In this document: positions 1-5,751 of the stretch, piece by piece
Layout of the letters: each line of letters starts with the position of its first letter
Position numbering within the stretch: the first letter of the stretch is position 1
NCBI GenBank assembly: GCA_900757025.1
Contig: CAAEMG010000112.1
Location: 1-5,751 of the forward strand
Direction: 5' to 3'
Source of the DNA: Clostridia bacterium
Lineage (GTDB): Bacteria; Bacillota; Clostridia; Lachnospirales; Anaerotignaceae
DNA length: 5,751 nucleotides
Program-made: the position numbers and the translations under genes
Notes under the pieces: model-generated
Told to the model about the DNA's origin: nothing
Databases searched by the model: none
What the model saw: only the letters and a program-made list of their open reading frames with translations

Positions 1-120
1 AAGATTTTCGATTTGTACTACTACGATATACAAAAAAGTTCAATGGAAAAGGTATTTCATACGGGAGATTTGCCATCTTCGCATAGGAATATACTTGATT
101 TTGTATATTATGCAGAATGA
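1..120 (+). CDS. C-terminal end of an unidentified protein (partial)
   Basis: An open frame enters from the left edge in frame 1 and ends at TGA 118-120, giving 39 residues. It is rich in aromatics (a YYY run near the start, VYY near the end) and contains a HTGDLPSSHRN stretch followed by ILDFVYYAE at the C-terminus. I do not recognise the family and assign no function. That it is a real gene end is supported by the strong hairpin with a downstream T-run that begins one base after the stop codon. It converges with the minus-strand aro operon. The start lies outside the window, so the length is unknown. Confidence 0.6.
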   Translation, partial: KIFDLYYYDIQKSSMEKVFHTGDLPSSHRNILDFVYYAE

Positions 121-154
121 AAAAATAACCACTAGTTTACTAGTGGTTATTTTT
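121..154. terminator. Bidirectional intrinsic terminator between convergent genes
   Basis: Two perfectly complementary 15-base arms (121-135 and 140-154) flank a TTTA loop. The GC-containing core is AACCACTAG / CTAGTGGTT, and the outer part of each arm is A-rich or T-rich. Read on the plus strand the hairpin ends in TTATTTTT; read on the minus strand it ends in TTATTTTTT, so it can serve both directions. It starts directly after the stop of the left-edge gene and closes the aro operon. The TAG stop codon of the hydrolase (140-142) and its last four sense codons lie in one arm, so terminator and coding sequence overlap. Confidence 0.9.
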
Positions 155-733
155 ATATGTATTTTTTATAACATCATATAAACATTCTTCAAAACATTTA
201 TATCCTTCTTCGCTTAAATGTGTTCCGTCATCTTGAAGATATTTTTCAATGTTTCCTTGAGAAGCAAAAGTAAGATATGCGTTAAAATCGCACAAAGGCA
301 GACTTTGTTCATTGGCAATTTTTCTTATTATGTCGCAGTATGTGCCAAGACGTTTGTTTGTGGTGTATGGCATAAAAACCGTATCGTCCACAGGCGGCGG
401 AGTAATAAGAATTATTTGGCTTGAAGGCTGTGCTTTCTTAATTACTTCTATAATTTTATTTATGTTTTCTTCAAATTCATAAGGCGTAACATAATAAAAT
501 TCGCTTGGTGCGCTGTCGTTGCTGCCAAAAAGAACCGTAACAATATTGCCGTTATGGCTGATAACATCTTTTTCAATTCTTCTTAAAGCATTTCTTGTGT
601 TGTCGCCGTTTACACCGCTGTTTATAACGGTTAAGCCTGTTTTTTCCGAAATAAGGCTTGTTATGCTGTCTTTTTTGTTTACGCCGTAGCCGAAAGTAAG
701 GCTGTCGCCAAACATAACTATTTTTTCTGCCAT
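140..733 (-). CDS. SGNH/GDSL-family hydrolase, isoamyl-acetate-esterase (IAH1)-like
   Basis: A 197-residue predicted serine esterase with the full SGNH signature. Block I is FGDSLT with nucleophile Ser11; block II has Gly43 in SGVNGDN; block III is GSND at 70-73; block V is DGTHLS with Asp169 and His172 completing the triad. The order ITPPPVDD near 110-117, then TTNKRLGTYCDIIRKIANE, resembles the yeast IAH1 isoamyl-acetate hydrolase subgroup more than TesA. There is no signal peptide or membrane segment, so it is probably cytoplasmic. The substrate is unknown: acetate or other short acyl esters, or deacylation of small molecules, are possible. GGAGGT lies 7 bases before the ATG, and the gap to aroA is 18 bases, so it is the last gene of the aro operon. 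The hydrolase class is secure; its role in this operon is not. Confidence 0.92.
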   Translation of the reverse strand: MAEKIVMFGDSLTFGYGVNKKDSITSLISEKTGLTVINSGVNGDNTRNALRRIEKDVISHNGNIVTVLFGSNDSAPSEFYYVTPYEFEENINKIIEVIKKAQPSSQIILITPPPVDDTVFMPYTTNKRLGTYCDIIRKIANEQSLPLCDFNAYLTFASQGNIEKYLQDDGTHLSEEGYKCFEECLYDVIKNTYKNNH

Positions 734-751
734 ACAGATTACCTCCGCTTT

Positions 752-2029
752 TTATTTAAGCAATGAAAAGAAAGTAGGGAAGGATATGTCAACACACTGG
801 CTGTCTTTTATGGTTGTGCTGCCTTCAGCCATTATTCCCGCCACTGCCATGCTCATGGCTATTCTGTGGTCATTGTGGCTGTCGCATACAGCACCTTTAA
901 GGCTGCATTTTCCTTTTATAATCATGCCGTCGTCAGTTTCCTCTATGTCTGCACCGAATTTTTTAAGTTCGTTTACAACGGTTTTAATTCTGTTTGACTC
1001 TTTTACTTTAAGTTCCTGAGCATCTTTTATAACTGTTGTTCCTTCCGCAAAGCAGGCGGCAACGGCTATAACAGGTATTTCGTCTATAAGCTTTGGTATA
1101 ATATCGCCTTCAACCGTTGTTGATTTAAGAGAAGGAGTATATTTTACATTTATGTCGGCAACCTTTTCGCCTGAAACTGTTCTTTCATTTAAAAGTGTAA
1201 TATTTGCCCCCATGTTTTCAAGAACCGTAATAATTCCCGTTCTTGTTGGGTTTATGCCTACGTTTTTTATTGTAATGTCAGAATCGGGGCATACTGCACC
1301 AAGAACCATAAAATATGCGGCTGAAGATATATCGCCGGGAACAAAAATTTCCTTTGCGTAAAGCTCTTTAACAGGTGTTACAGTAATATCATTGCCGTTT
1401 CTTTTTATGTCTGCACCGAAATGGTTAAGCATAATTTCAGTATGGTCTCTTGTTGCTTCCGGCTCTGTTATAACTGTTTTGCCTTCTGCATAAAGCCCTG
1501 CAAGTATTATTGCACTTTTAACCTGTGCACTGGCAACAGGAAGAGTGTAGTGAGTTCCTTTAAGGCTGTGACCTGTTATATGAAGAGGAGCAAGAATTTT
1601 TTCGCCGCCTTGACCTGTAATTTCCGCACCCATCTGTTTAAGAGGTTTTTCAACTCTGTCCATAGGGCGTTTTTGTATTGAACTGTCGCCTGTAACTGTG
1701 CAGGAAAAAGGCTGTGCGGAAAGTATGCCTGTCATAAGGCGAAGAGTTGTTCCGCTGTTTCCAACGTCAAGAGTTTCTGTTGGGGCTTTAAGACCGTTAA
1801 GACCTTTGCCGTGAACCGTTACGTCTGTTCCGTCAAGCTCTATTTCAATACCCATTTTTTTGAAGCAGGCTATTGTTGAAAGGCAGTCTTCGCCGGTAAG
1901 AAAGCCGTGAACATGAGTTGTTCCGTTGGCAAGAGAGCCAAGCATAACGCTTCTGTGGGAGATTGATTTATCACCCGGTATGGTTATTGTTTTTTTTATG
2001 GCTTTTGAATTGTTTATTACTGTATCCAT
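752..2029 (-). CDS. aroA: 3-phosphoshikimate 1-carboxyvinyltransferase (EPSP synthase)
   Basis: Catalyses shikimate 3-phosphate plus phosphoenolpyruvate to EPSP and phosphate, the sixth step of the cytoplasmic shikimate pathway. The 425 residues match the usual length and the two-domain fold is intact. Visible signatures: PGDKSISHR at 18-26 (Lys21), GNSGTTLR at 90-97, KRPM at 120-123, SAQVK at 167-171, RDHTE at 194-198, NPTR at 260-263, LIDEIP with catalytic Asp316, KESNR with Glu344 and Arg347, and DHRI with Arg389. The sequence resembles the Bacillus subtilis enzyme (called AroE there) and carries the four motifs used to define class II, commonly glyphosate-insensitive, EPSP synthases. AGGTGG stands 9 bases before the ATG, and the gap to tyrA upstream is 17 bases. 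No active-site residue I can place is missing. Confidence 0.97.
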   Translation of the reverse strand: MDTVINNSKAIKKTITIPGDKSISHRSVMLGSLANGTTHVHGFLTGEDCLSTIACFKKMGIEIELDGTDVTVHGKGLNGLKAPTETLDVGNSGTTLRLMTGILSAQPFSCTVTGDSSIQKRPMDRVEKPLKQMGAEITGQGGEKILAPLHITGHSLKGTHYTLPVASAQVKSAIILAGLYAEGKTVITEPEATRDHTEIMLNHFGADIKRNGNDITVTPVKELYAKEIFVPGDISSAAYFMVLGAVCPDSDITIKNVGINPTRTGIITVLENMGANITLLNERTVSGEKVADINVKYTPSLKSTTVEGDIIPKLIDEIPVIAVAACFAEGTTVIKDAQELKVKESNRIKTVVNELKKFGADIEETDDGMIIKGKCSLKGAVCDSHNDHRIAMSMAVAGIMAEGSTTIKDSQCVDISFPTFFSLLK

Positions 2030-2046
2030 TTGTATTTTCCACCTGT

Positions 2047-3147
2047 TTAATCTTTTTTATGAACTTCGTAATTCATGCTCTTCAAAAGCTCAATGCTTTT
2101 TGAACGCTGTTCTTCGCTGTCGAAGGATACGTTAAGCACGCCGTTTTCTCTTTCACGGTTATTTACAATGCTCATATTTTTTATATTTATATTGTTGCTG
2201 GAAAGCAGAACGGCAATTATGGCTATTGAACCGGGCTTATCGAGAACATCTATTGATATTTCATAGCGTTTTACAAAGCTGCCCGGAGTTACATTTGAGA
2301 ATGAGTCCCTGTATATACGGGCATTGTCAAAATAGCTGTAAACTGCATTTTTATTATCATCAAGAAGGGCTTTTTTAAGACCGCCCACAACATCTTCAAG
2401 AGAGGAAAGAACCGAAAGAATATCCTCTCTGTTTTCAAAGCATATGCTTTCCCACATATCGGCATTTGACGATGCTATTCTTGTTATATCTTTAAAGCCT
2501 CCTGCCGCAAGCTGGTGCATATAGGCTTTGTCGCTGTCAAGATTTTTAACATTGTTGCAAAGCGCCGAAGCTATTATATGGGGAACATGGCTTATTGAGG
2601 CGGCTATATAGTCATGCTCATAGGGTGAAACGATTACCGGAATTGCACCTATTTTAAGCACAATTTCTTTAAAGCCTTTAACTTTTTCTTCGGGTACGTT
2701 TTCCGCCGGAGCAAGAATATAGTATGCGTTTTCAAAAAGGTGTTCCTTTGCGGCAGTATATCTTGATTTTTCGGAGCCTGTCATAGGGTGACCGCCGATA
2801 TAATAAAATTTGTCGGCAAATGGTTTTAATCTGTCATATAATTTGCCTTTTGTACTTCCCACATCTGTTATTATACAGTTTTTTTCTATAAAAGGAATAA
2901 GTTTTTCGGCATATGATGCAATAAGGCTTACGGGAGTGCATATAAAAATTATGTCACAGCCCGAAAAAATTTCATTTACCTCTGTTGAGTACAGGTCTAT
3001 AACGCCTTCTTCGTAAGCTGTTTTAAGCACATCTTCATTTCTGTTCATGGCAGATATGGTTTCAACGCCTATACGTTTTTTAAGAGCTTTGGCAAGAGAA
3101 CCGCCTATAAGCCCCAAGCCTATAATGCCTGCCTTTTTAATTTTCAT
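2047..3147 (-). CDS. tyrA: Prephenate dehydrogenase with C-terminal ACT domain
   Basis: Oxidatively decarboxylates prephenate to 4-hydroxyphenylpyruvate, committing it to tyrosine. The N-terminal Rossmann domain begins with GLGLIGGS at 10-17. DVGSTK (Ser98), GGHPMTGSE (His120), SHVPH (His187, His190) and DITRIASS (Arg223) correspond to the substrate and catalytic residues of TyrA enzymes. The central helical dimerisation region runs to about residue 285. Residues 295-366 form an ACT domain (YEISIDVLDKPGSI onward), the usual site for tyrosine feedback in Bacillus-type TyrA; 366 residues fits that type. There is no chorismate mutase domain, so it is monofunctional. The ribosome binding site (GGGAAGGAAG, 8 bases before the ATG) lies in the last codons of aroF and the gap is only 2 bases, implying translational coupling. 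Confidence 0.96.
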   Translation of the reverse strand: MKIKKAGIIGLGLIGGSLAKALKKRIGVETISAMNRNEDVLKTAYEEGVIDLYSTEVNEIFSGCDIIFICTPVSLIASYAEKLIPFIEKNCIITDVGSTKGKLYDRLKPFADKFYYIGGHPMTGSEKSRYTAAKEHLFENAYYILAPAENVPEEKVKGFKEIVLKIGAIPVIVSPYEHDYIAASISHVPHIIASALCNNVKNLDSDKAYMHQLAAGGFKDITRIASSNADMWESICFENREDILSVLSSLEDVVGGLKKALLDDNKNAVYSYFDNARIYRDSFSNVTPGSFVKRYEISIDVLDKPGSIAIIAVLLSSNNINIKNMSIVNNRERENGVLNVSFDSEEQRSKSIELLKSMNYEVHKKD

Positions 3148-3149
3148 TA

Positions 3150-4169
3150 TTAAAACTTCCTTCCCACAAGGTCGATAAACGGACGAAGTTCCTTTGTAAG
3201 TGCCATAAAAGCAGGTGGGTCGAGAGACTGTGGGCCGTCGGAAAGGGCAACGGCAGGGTTTGGATGAATTTCAATCATAAGTCCGTCTGCACCAACTGCA
3301 ACGGCTGCCTTGCTTAAAGGAGCAACATAGCTTCTTACGCCTGTGGCATGGCTTGGGTCAACTATAATAGGAAGGTGTGATTTTTCTCTTATAACGGGAA
3401 CGGCACTTATATCAAGAGTGTTTCTTGTGCTTGTTTCATATGTTCGTATACCTCTTTCGCAAAGAATAACTTTTTCGTTGCCTTCGCTCATAATATATTC
3501 TGCCGCATTAAGCCATTCGTCTATTGTTGCGCTTAAACCTCTTTTAAGCATAACAGGAATATTTGTTCTTCCGGCTGCTTTAAGAAGTTCAAAGTTCTGC
3601 ATATTTCTTGCACCTATCTGAATTATGTCAACATAATTTACAGCGGCGTCAAGAGCTGTTGTGCTTGTAACTTCGCTTATTATTTTAAGGCCGGTTTTTT
3701 CTCTTGCCTCTGTCATATATTCAAGACCCTGTTCTTCAAGACCCTGGAATGAGTATGGGGAAGTACGTGGCTTATATGCTCCGCCTCTTAAAATCTGTGC
3801 GCCTGCCGCTTTTGCTGCCTCTGCTGTTTCAAGAAGCTGTTGGCGGCTTTCTACGGCACATGGGCCTGCCATAATAACAAAACTGTCGCCGCCTACTTTT
3901 ACTCCGTCGCCAAGGTCTATAACAGTAGGTTCCGGGTGGAATTTTTTGTTGGCAAGTTTATAGCTTTCGGTTACCTGAACAACTTTGTCAACTCCGGAGA
4001 AAAGCTGAGGGCTGTTTTTCTGGAGATAAAGATTTTTGTTGCCTACAACGCCGATAACAGTAATATTTTCGCCGTTTGAAATATGTGCATGAAGTCCGCA
4101 GGAAACTATGCTTTCTTCAACTTTTTTTACATCTTCCGCTGTAGCGGTGGGTTTCATAACGATAATCAT
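3150..4169 (-). CDS. aroF: 3-deoxy-7-phosphoheptulonate (DAHP) synthase, type I-beta
   Basis: Condenses phosphoenolpyruvate with erythrose 4-phosphate to DAHP, the entry step of the shikimate pathway. The 339 residues match the Thermotoga maritima-type enzyme: an N-terminal ferredoxin-like domain (about 1-70, starting MIIVMKPTAT) followed by a TIM barrel. Metal ligands fit Cys104 in AGPC, His274 in DPSHATG, Glu300 in MIEIHPNP and Asp311 in SDGP. Substrate motifs are RGGAYKPRTSPYSFQG at 128-143, GARNMQN at 186-192, LKRG at 208-211 and ERGIRTYE at 238-245. In this subtype the N-terminal domain mediates inhibition by tyrosine or phenylalanine; applying that here is inference. The first gene of the operon, it follows a strong promoter with a leader of about 45 bases. 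AAGGGAG lies 10 bases before the chosen ATG; Met5 is a less likely start. Confidence 0.97.
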   Translation of the reverse strand: MIIVMKPTATAEDVKKVEESIVSCGLHAHISNGENITVIGVVGNKNLYLQKNSPQLFSGVDKVVQVTESYKLANKKFHPEPTVIDLGDGVKVGGDSFVIMAGPCAVESRQQLLETAEAAKAAGAQILRGGAYKPRTSPYSFQGLEEQGLEYMTEAREKTGLKIISEVTSTTALDAAVNYVDIIQIGARNMQNFELLKAAGRTNIPVMLKRGLSATIDEWLNAAEYIMSEGNEKVILCERGIRTYETSTRNTLDISAVPVIREKSHLPIIVDPSHATGVRSYVAPLSKAAVAVGADGLMIEIHPNPAVALSDGPQSLDPPAFMALTKELRPFIDLVGRKF

Positions 4170-4187
4170 AATTTATACTCTCCCTTC

Positions 4188-4201
4188 GCACTTTAAAGCG
4201 C
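4188..4201. promoter_or_regulatory. Imperfect palindrome in the aroF leader
   Basis: On the minus strand this reads GCGCTTTAAAGTGC. The two 7-base halves are complementary at six of seven positions, centred on TTTAAA. It sits about 13-26 bases after the predicted transcription start and just upstream of the aroF ribosome binding site. With no loop it would suit a dimeric DNA-binding protein rather than an RNA hairpin. A 14-base near-palindrome in AT-rich DNA can occur by chance, so this is a weak candidate operator. Confidence 0.25.
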
Positions 4202-4220
4202 TAAAATGTTTGATGAATGA

Positions 4221-4249
4221 ATTTTAACACTATTGTTAATCTCTGTCAA
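4221..4249 (-). promoter_or_regulatory. Vegetative (SigA-type) promoter of the aro operon
   Basis: On the minus strand a perfect -35 TTGACA (4249-4244) is separated by 17 bases from TAAAAT (4226-4221), which matches the -10 consensus at five of six positions. Transcription would start near 4214, giving a leader of about 45 bases before aroF. That leader has no ATG for a leader peptide and is too short for a T-box, so attenuation is unlikely. The spacer contains a perfect palindrome, described separately. Confidence 0.85.
4224..4239. promoter_or_regulatory. Promoter-embedded palindrome, candidate operator of the aro operon
   Basis: The plus strand reads TTAACA-CTAT-TGTTAA, a perfect inverted repeat with 6-base arms and a 4-base spacer. 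It occupies most of the -35/-10 spacer of the aro promoter and covers the first three bases of the -10. A protein bound there would block RNA polymerase, as expected of a repressor. The regulator is unknown. The arms are in the opposite order from the Rex consensus (TTGTTAA-N4-TTAACAA), so Rex is not supported. Confidence 0.5.
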
Positions 4250-4278
4250 CCTGTAAGACGATTTATTTTTGAAATTAT

Positions 4279-4307
4279 GTATAAACGGGACAGGTAGAAA
4301 ATAGTAT
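4279..4307 (+). promoter_or_regulatory. Tentative SigE-type sporulation promoter for spoIIIA
   Basis: GTATAAA (4279-4285), 14 bases, then AATAGTAT (4300-4307) keeps the ATA cores of both SigE elements (KMATATT and CATACAAT) at the right spacing, but matches only four of seven and five of eight positions. It would start transcription near 4314, about 30 bases before spoIIIAA. No good SigA promoter faces this way, which agrees with the known mother-cell SigE control of spoIIIA. The assignment rests on position and expectation more than on sequence strength. Confidence 0.3.
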
Positions 4308-4343
4308 TTATATTAAGAATACCAAAGAGGAAGTGATAAAACA

Positions 4344-5243
4344 ATGGGAATAAAAAACAATATATGTGCCGTATGTGCAGGAAATATAAAGAAGGCACTG
4401 GAAAACATACCTCCGGACGTTTTTGAAAGAGCGGAGGAAATACGCATAAGGGAAGGCAGAAAAATAAAAATATATCTGCCCGACGGGAAAATAGTTTCCA
4501 AAGAAACGGCAAATGCCGAGGATATAGAGCTTACGGCAGGGAGAATAAGCGGATATTCTCCTTTTGCTTTTAAAGAATTTATTTCTTCGGGTTTTATAGC
4601 CATAAAGGGAGGACACAGGGCAGGAATAGCGGGACACGCTGTTTTAAAAAATGGACAAACGGACATGGTGAGAGATATAAATTCAGTAAATATTAGAATT
4701 GCCCACGAGAAAAAAGGCTGTGCCGAAAATATTCTGCAATATGTTTATAACGGAAAAAATTTTAAAAATACAGTTATAATTTCTCCGCCGGCATACGGAA
4801 AAACAACTGTTTTAAGGGATTTGGTAAGGCTTATAAGCGATTTAGGCATAAACATTTCGCTTATAGATGAAAGAGGAGAAATTTGTGCCTGCTTTAAAGG
4901 CAAGGCACAATGTGACGTGGGAGAAAATACCGATATTTTTGACAGTTTCCCAAAGTATGAAGGTATGCTTTCGGCATTAAGAAGTATGGCGCCACAAATA
5001 ATAGCCTGCGACGAAATAGGAACGGAAAAAGATATGAACGCCGTAGAAAAAATTTCGGTTTGCGGAGTTGGGCTTTTATGCAGCGTACATGGAGGAAATA
5101 TATATGAGGCTAAAAAAAGACTTGGCATATGCAGTGAAGAATTTTCTGTATTTGTGATACTTAAAAAAGACAATGAAGGCAGAAGATATGCGGATATTTT
5201 AGATATAAACGGAAATGTTCTGGGAAAAGAGGTGTGTCTGTGA
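4344..5243 (+). CDS. spoIIIAA: Stage III sporulation protein AA, mother-cell ATPase
   Basis: Predicted cytoplasmic ATPase of the SpoIIIA-SpoIIQ channel, which links mother cell and engulfed forespore and is needed for late forespore gene expression. The protein is 299 residues; the Bacillus subtilis one is about 307. The N-terminal domain holds RAEEIRIREGRK at 29-40 and GGHRAGIAGHAV at 89-100. The nucleotide-binding core has Walker A SPPAYGKTT at 147-155 (Lys153), LIDERGEI at 173-180, the EGMLSALRSMAPQ segment, Walker B CDEIG at 222-226, and SVHGGN. Serine replaces the first Walker A glycine. The start is the first possible one: an in-frame TAA lies at 4314-4316, and GAGGAAG (4327-4333) is 10 bases before the ATG. 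It is divergent from the aro operon and overlaps spoIIIAB. Confidence 0.96.
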   Translation: MGIKNNICAVCAGNIKKALENIPPDVFERAEEIRIREGRKIKIYLPDGKIVSKETANAEDIELTAGRISGYSPFAFKEFISSGFIAIKGGHRAGIAGHAVLKNGQTDMVRDINSVNIRIAHEKKGCAENILQYVYNGKNFKNTVIISPPAYGKTTVLRDLVRLISDLGINISLIDERGEICACFKGKAQCDVGENTDIFDSFPKYEGMLSALRSMAPQIIACDEIGTEKDMNAVEKISVCGVGLLCSVHGGNIYEAKKRLGICSEEFSVFVILKKDNEGRRYADILDINGNVLGKEVCL

Positions 5244-5751
5244 CAGTGAAATTATTGGGGGCAGTTTTTATACTTATTTCATGTTCTGCCTTCGGTTTTG
5301 CCCTTTCTCAGAAAGAAAAATATCGTTTATCGGATATAGAAGAATTTAAAAGAGCAGTTTCTTTTTATACGGGCTGTGCAGATTTAATGGGCTTTTCGGC
5401 AGAAGAAGCATTATACAAAACAGCCGAAAAAACAAACGGAGCTGTTGGAAAAATGTTTCGTTCGGCGGCAGAAAAGGCAGAAAAAAGAGAATATGACAGC
5501 ATAAACGAAATATGGAAAAAAGCCGTAAGGGAAAACAGAGAGCTTTCTTTCTTTGAAAAAGAAGATTTGGAAAGTGTGTATTCCTTCGGTGCTGTTTTGG
5601 GATTTATGGACAGCAGCGAACAGAAAAGAAATGCCTCTGTTATAACCGATGAACTTACCGAAAGAGAAAAAAGCATACGCATAAAAGCAGAAAAAAACCA
5701 AAAACTTATACGTTCTTCCGTTTTTTTGGGAGGTATGCTTCTTTGTACGCT
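5240..5751 (+). CDS. spoIIIAB: Stage III sporulation protein AB (3' end cut by the window)
   Basis: 170 residues are visible; the Bacillus subtilis protein has about 171, so only a few codons should be missing. The GTG start overlaps the spoIIIAA stop as GTGA, with GAGGTG (5229-5234) 5 bases upstream; a second GTG at 5246 would give the classic start (M)KLLGAVF and cannot be excluded. The N-terminus is a hydrophobic membrane segment (about 4-22, KLLGAVFILIS onward). A charged helical middle follows, and the end, EKNQKLIRSSVFLGGMLL, leads into a second membrane segment; this pattern is typical of SpoIIIAB. In the family it is a mother-cell membrane protein of the SpoIIIA complex, thought to work with the SpoIIIAA ATPase in a way recalling type II secretion and pilus assembly. 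Translation is probably coupled to spoIIIAA. Confidence 0.93.
   Translation, partial: MTVKLLGAVFILISCSAFGFALSQKEKYRLSDIEEFKRAVSFYTGCADLMGFSAEEALYKTAEKTNGAVGKMFRSAAEKAEKREYDSINEIWKKAVRENRELSFFEKEDLESVYSFGAVLGFMDSSEQKRNASVITDELTEREKSIRIKAEKNQKLIRSSVFLGGMLLCT

Noticed and set aside
218..4079. Plus-strand open frames of 63-100 residues opposite the aro operon
   Set aside because: Each is antisense to a fully supported enzyme gene and shows no domain of its own.
4170..4214. T-box or leader-peptide attenuator upstream of aroF
   Set aside because: The predicted leader is only about 45 bases, has no ATG, and has no terminator/antiterminator pair.
4224..4239. Rex redox-repressor box in the aro promoter
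   Set aside because: Rex sites have the order TGTTAA-N4-TTAACA; here the arms are reversed (TTAACA-N4-TGTTAA), and extending to neighbouring bases does not rebuild the Rex order.
4304..4322. Hairpin GTATT / AATAC just upstream of spoIIIAA
   Set aside because: The stem is only 5 bp, AT-rich, with a 9-base loop; this is expected by chance in such DNA.
4782..4808. spoIIIAA as a degenerate pseudogene because of its altered Walker A
   Set aside because: The frame is intact, near full length, with the P-loop Lys/Thr, Walker B and family motifs retained.
4246..5173. Minus-strand open frames opposite spoIIIAA (up to 142 residues)
   Set aside because: They lie antisense to a well-conserved gene, show no recognisable domain and have low-complexity Phe/Ser-rich translations typical of shadow frames.
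5365..5701. Minus-strand open frames opposite spoIIIAB
   Set aside because: Phe/Ser-rich translations mirror the Lys/Glu-rich SpoIIIAB coding strand; no family resemblance.

Overview
The window looks like chromosomal DNA of a low-GC, endospore-forming Firmicute, most likely a member of the Clostridia. The evidence is the AT-rich sequence, heavy use of the Ile codon ATA, strong GGAGG-type ribosome binding sites, and the start of a spoIIIA sporulation operon. Genus cannot be fixed from the sequence alone.

Layout. (1) Bases 1-120 hold the last 39 codons of an unidentified plus-strand gene. (2) Bases 121-154 form a 15-bp perfect hairpin that can terminate transcription from both sides. (3) From 4169 leftward to 140, on the minus strand, runs a tight four-gene operon in the order aroF (DAHP synthase with an N-terminal regulatory domain), tyrA (prephenate dehydrogenase with an ACT domain), aroA (EPSP synthase) and an SGNH/GDSL hydrolase resembling isoamyl-acetate esterases. 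Gaps between these genes are 2, 17 and 18 bases, each with a clear ribosome binding site. (4) Bases 4170-4343 are a divergent intergenic region. It has a near-consensus vegetative promoter for the aro operon (TTGACA, 17 bases, TAAAAT) with a perfect 16-base palindrome between the -35 and -10 that also covers half of the -10. A weaker palindrome lies in the leader, and a tentative sporulation-type promoter faces the other way. (5) From 4344 rightward are spoIIIAA, complete, and spoIIIAB, cut by the window edge a few codons before its expected end.

How the genes work together. aroF makes the first committed compound of the shikimate pathway and aroA the penultimate one before chorismate. tyrA commits prephenate to tyrosine. 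The two branch enzymes carry recognisable feedback domains (a ferredoxin-like domain on AroF, an ACT domain on TyrA), and the promoter palindrome suggests a repressor on top of enzyme-level control. The hydrolase is the odd member: it is cotranscribed by every visible criterion but has no known role in this pathway. spoIIIAA and spoIIIAB encode the mother-cell ATPase and a membrane partner of the SpoIIIA-SpoIIQ channel that sustains the engulfed forespore.

No previously undescribed multi-gene system is evident. The most interesting signals are the promoter-embedded palindrome and the esterase at the end of the aro operon.
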